DNA of 24,752 bases, taken from contig JAEDHQ010000019.1 of assembly GCA_016296945.1 (NCBI GenBank), positions 1 through 24,752 on the forward strand, in the 5' to 3' direction. A program made the translations under genes and the position numbers. This stretch comes from Bacilli bacterium. Lineage in GTDB: Bacteria; Bacillota_I; Bacilli_A; ML615J-28; CAG-698. Below are positions 24,634 to 24,752 of the stretch, piece after piece. How positions within the stretch are numbered: the first letter of the stretch is position 1; each line of letters opens with the position of its first letter. The notes beneath the pieces were generated by a model. The model had not been told where the DNA came from. It was given only the letters and a program-made list of their open reading frames with translations, and made no database searches.

Positions 24634-24642
24634 AGTATACCA
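24634..24642 (-). promoter_or_regulatory. Extended -10 promoter of the phosphatase gene
   Basis: TGGTATACT (24642-24634) on the minus strand is an extended -10; no good -35 is seen in the A/T run upstream. The transcript would start just before or within the ribosome binding site GAGGTGA (24627-24621). Confidence 0.5.
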
Positions 24643-24669
24643 TAAATTAAATTTTTTTTTAAATAATTA

Positions 24670-24698
24670 TTGATTTTTTAAGTTTTTTATTGTATAAC
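24670..24698 (+). promoter_or_regulatory. Candidate plus-strand promoter at the right edge
   Basis: TTGATT (24670-24675), a 17-base spacer and TATAAC (24693-24698) lie on the plus strand. In such AT-rich DNA this can arise by chance; its interest is that a GC-rich patch and a terminator follow at once. Confidence 0.35.
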
Positions 24699-24720
24699 CC
24701 GAGTTTGCCTCCACCAAATT

Positions 24721-24752
24721 AAAATAGTCCCTTAAAAAAGGACTATTTTTTT
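24721..24752. terminator. Terminator hairpin at the window edge
   Basis: Arms AAAATAGTCC (24721-24730) and GGACTATTTT (24740-24749) form a 10-bp stem. On the plus strand it runs into at least eight T at the window end. On the minus strand the T run is shorter, but it could still serve a gene beyond the window. Confidence 0.75.

Noticed and set aside
24691..24716. The plus-strand sequence ending GCCTCCACCA, resembling the 3' end of a tRNA or tmRNA
   Set aside because: No T-arm or matching 5' acceptor strand is found upstream, where the DNA is nearly pure A/T.

Overview
This is an AT-rich window of ordinary chromosome from a low-GC member of the Bacillota, most likely from the Bacilli/Erysipelotrichia/Acholeplasma-like side. 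That placement is inferred from gene content (DnaE-type Pol III alpha, GerW and its DUF2953 partner, YtxK beside AckA, YitT, TypA, YidD) and from Firmicutes-like sigma-A promoters and AGGAGG ribosome binding sites. metG ends in TGA inside an ATGA overlap and Trp is encoded by TGG, so the standard bacterial code is used, not the Mycoplasma code. No mobile element, CRISPR array, integrase or rRNA was seen. Nearly everything is on the minus strand; yidD is the only convincing plus-strand protein gene.

Layout in coordinate order: ssrA (tmRNA, 68-419) with its own promoter and terminator; rplM-rpsI (1385-542) behind a strong promoter and a structured leader; a small membrane protein built from an internal duplication (1941-1597); a pfkA-metG-yitT operon (5880-2023) with a clear promoter; dnaE (9097-5996) with an extended -10 promoter; then a long co-directional block transcribed from about 21050 down to a strong terminator near 9160. 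That block is an ABC-F ATPase, typA, a lipoprotein 5'-nucleotidase, a YfcE-type phosphodiesterase, ytxK, ackA and two large paralogous membrane-anchored beta-propeller proteins. To its right are the overlapping pair ytfI-like (DUF2953)/gerW, the divergent yidD, a bidirectional terminator, and a secreted purple-acid-phosphatase-like enzyme with an unusual C-terminal anchor. The last 80 bases hold a GC-rich island and a terminator hairpin that may mark a tiny RNA.

The housekeeping genes cover translation (S9, L13, MetRS, TypA, tmRNA, ABC-F), replication (DnaE), glycolysis and acetate overflow (PfkA, AckA) and envelope biogenesis (YidD). The pairs pfkA/dnaE, ackA/ytxK and gerW/ytfI recall the gene order around ackA and dnaE in Bacillus, with accessory surface genes placed between them. 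The least ordinary parts are the tandem propeller proteins (9220-13192), the two exported phosphoesterases that share an InlB-type repeat but are anchored differently, the GCNS-TM-RRKR tail at 22546, and the right-edge RNA candidate. I found no clearly new multi-gene system; the tandem propeller pair is the best candidate for undescribed biology.
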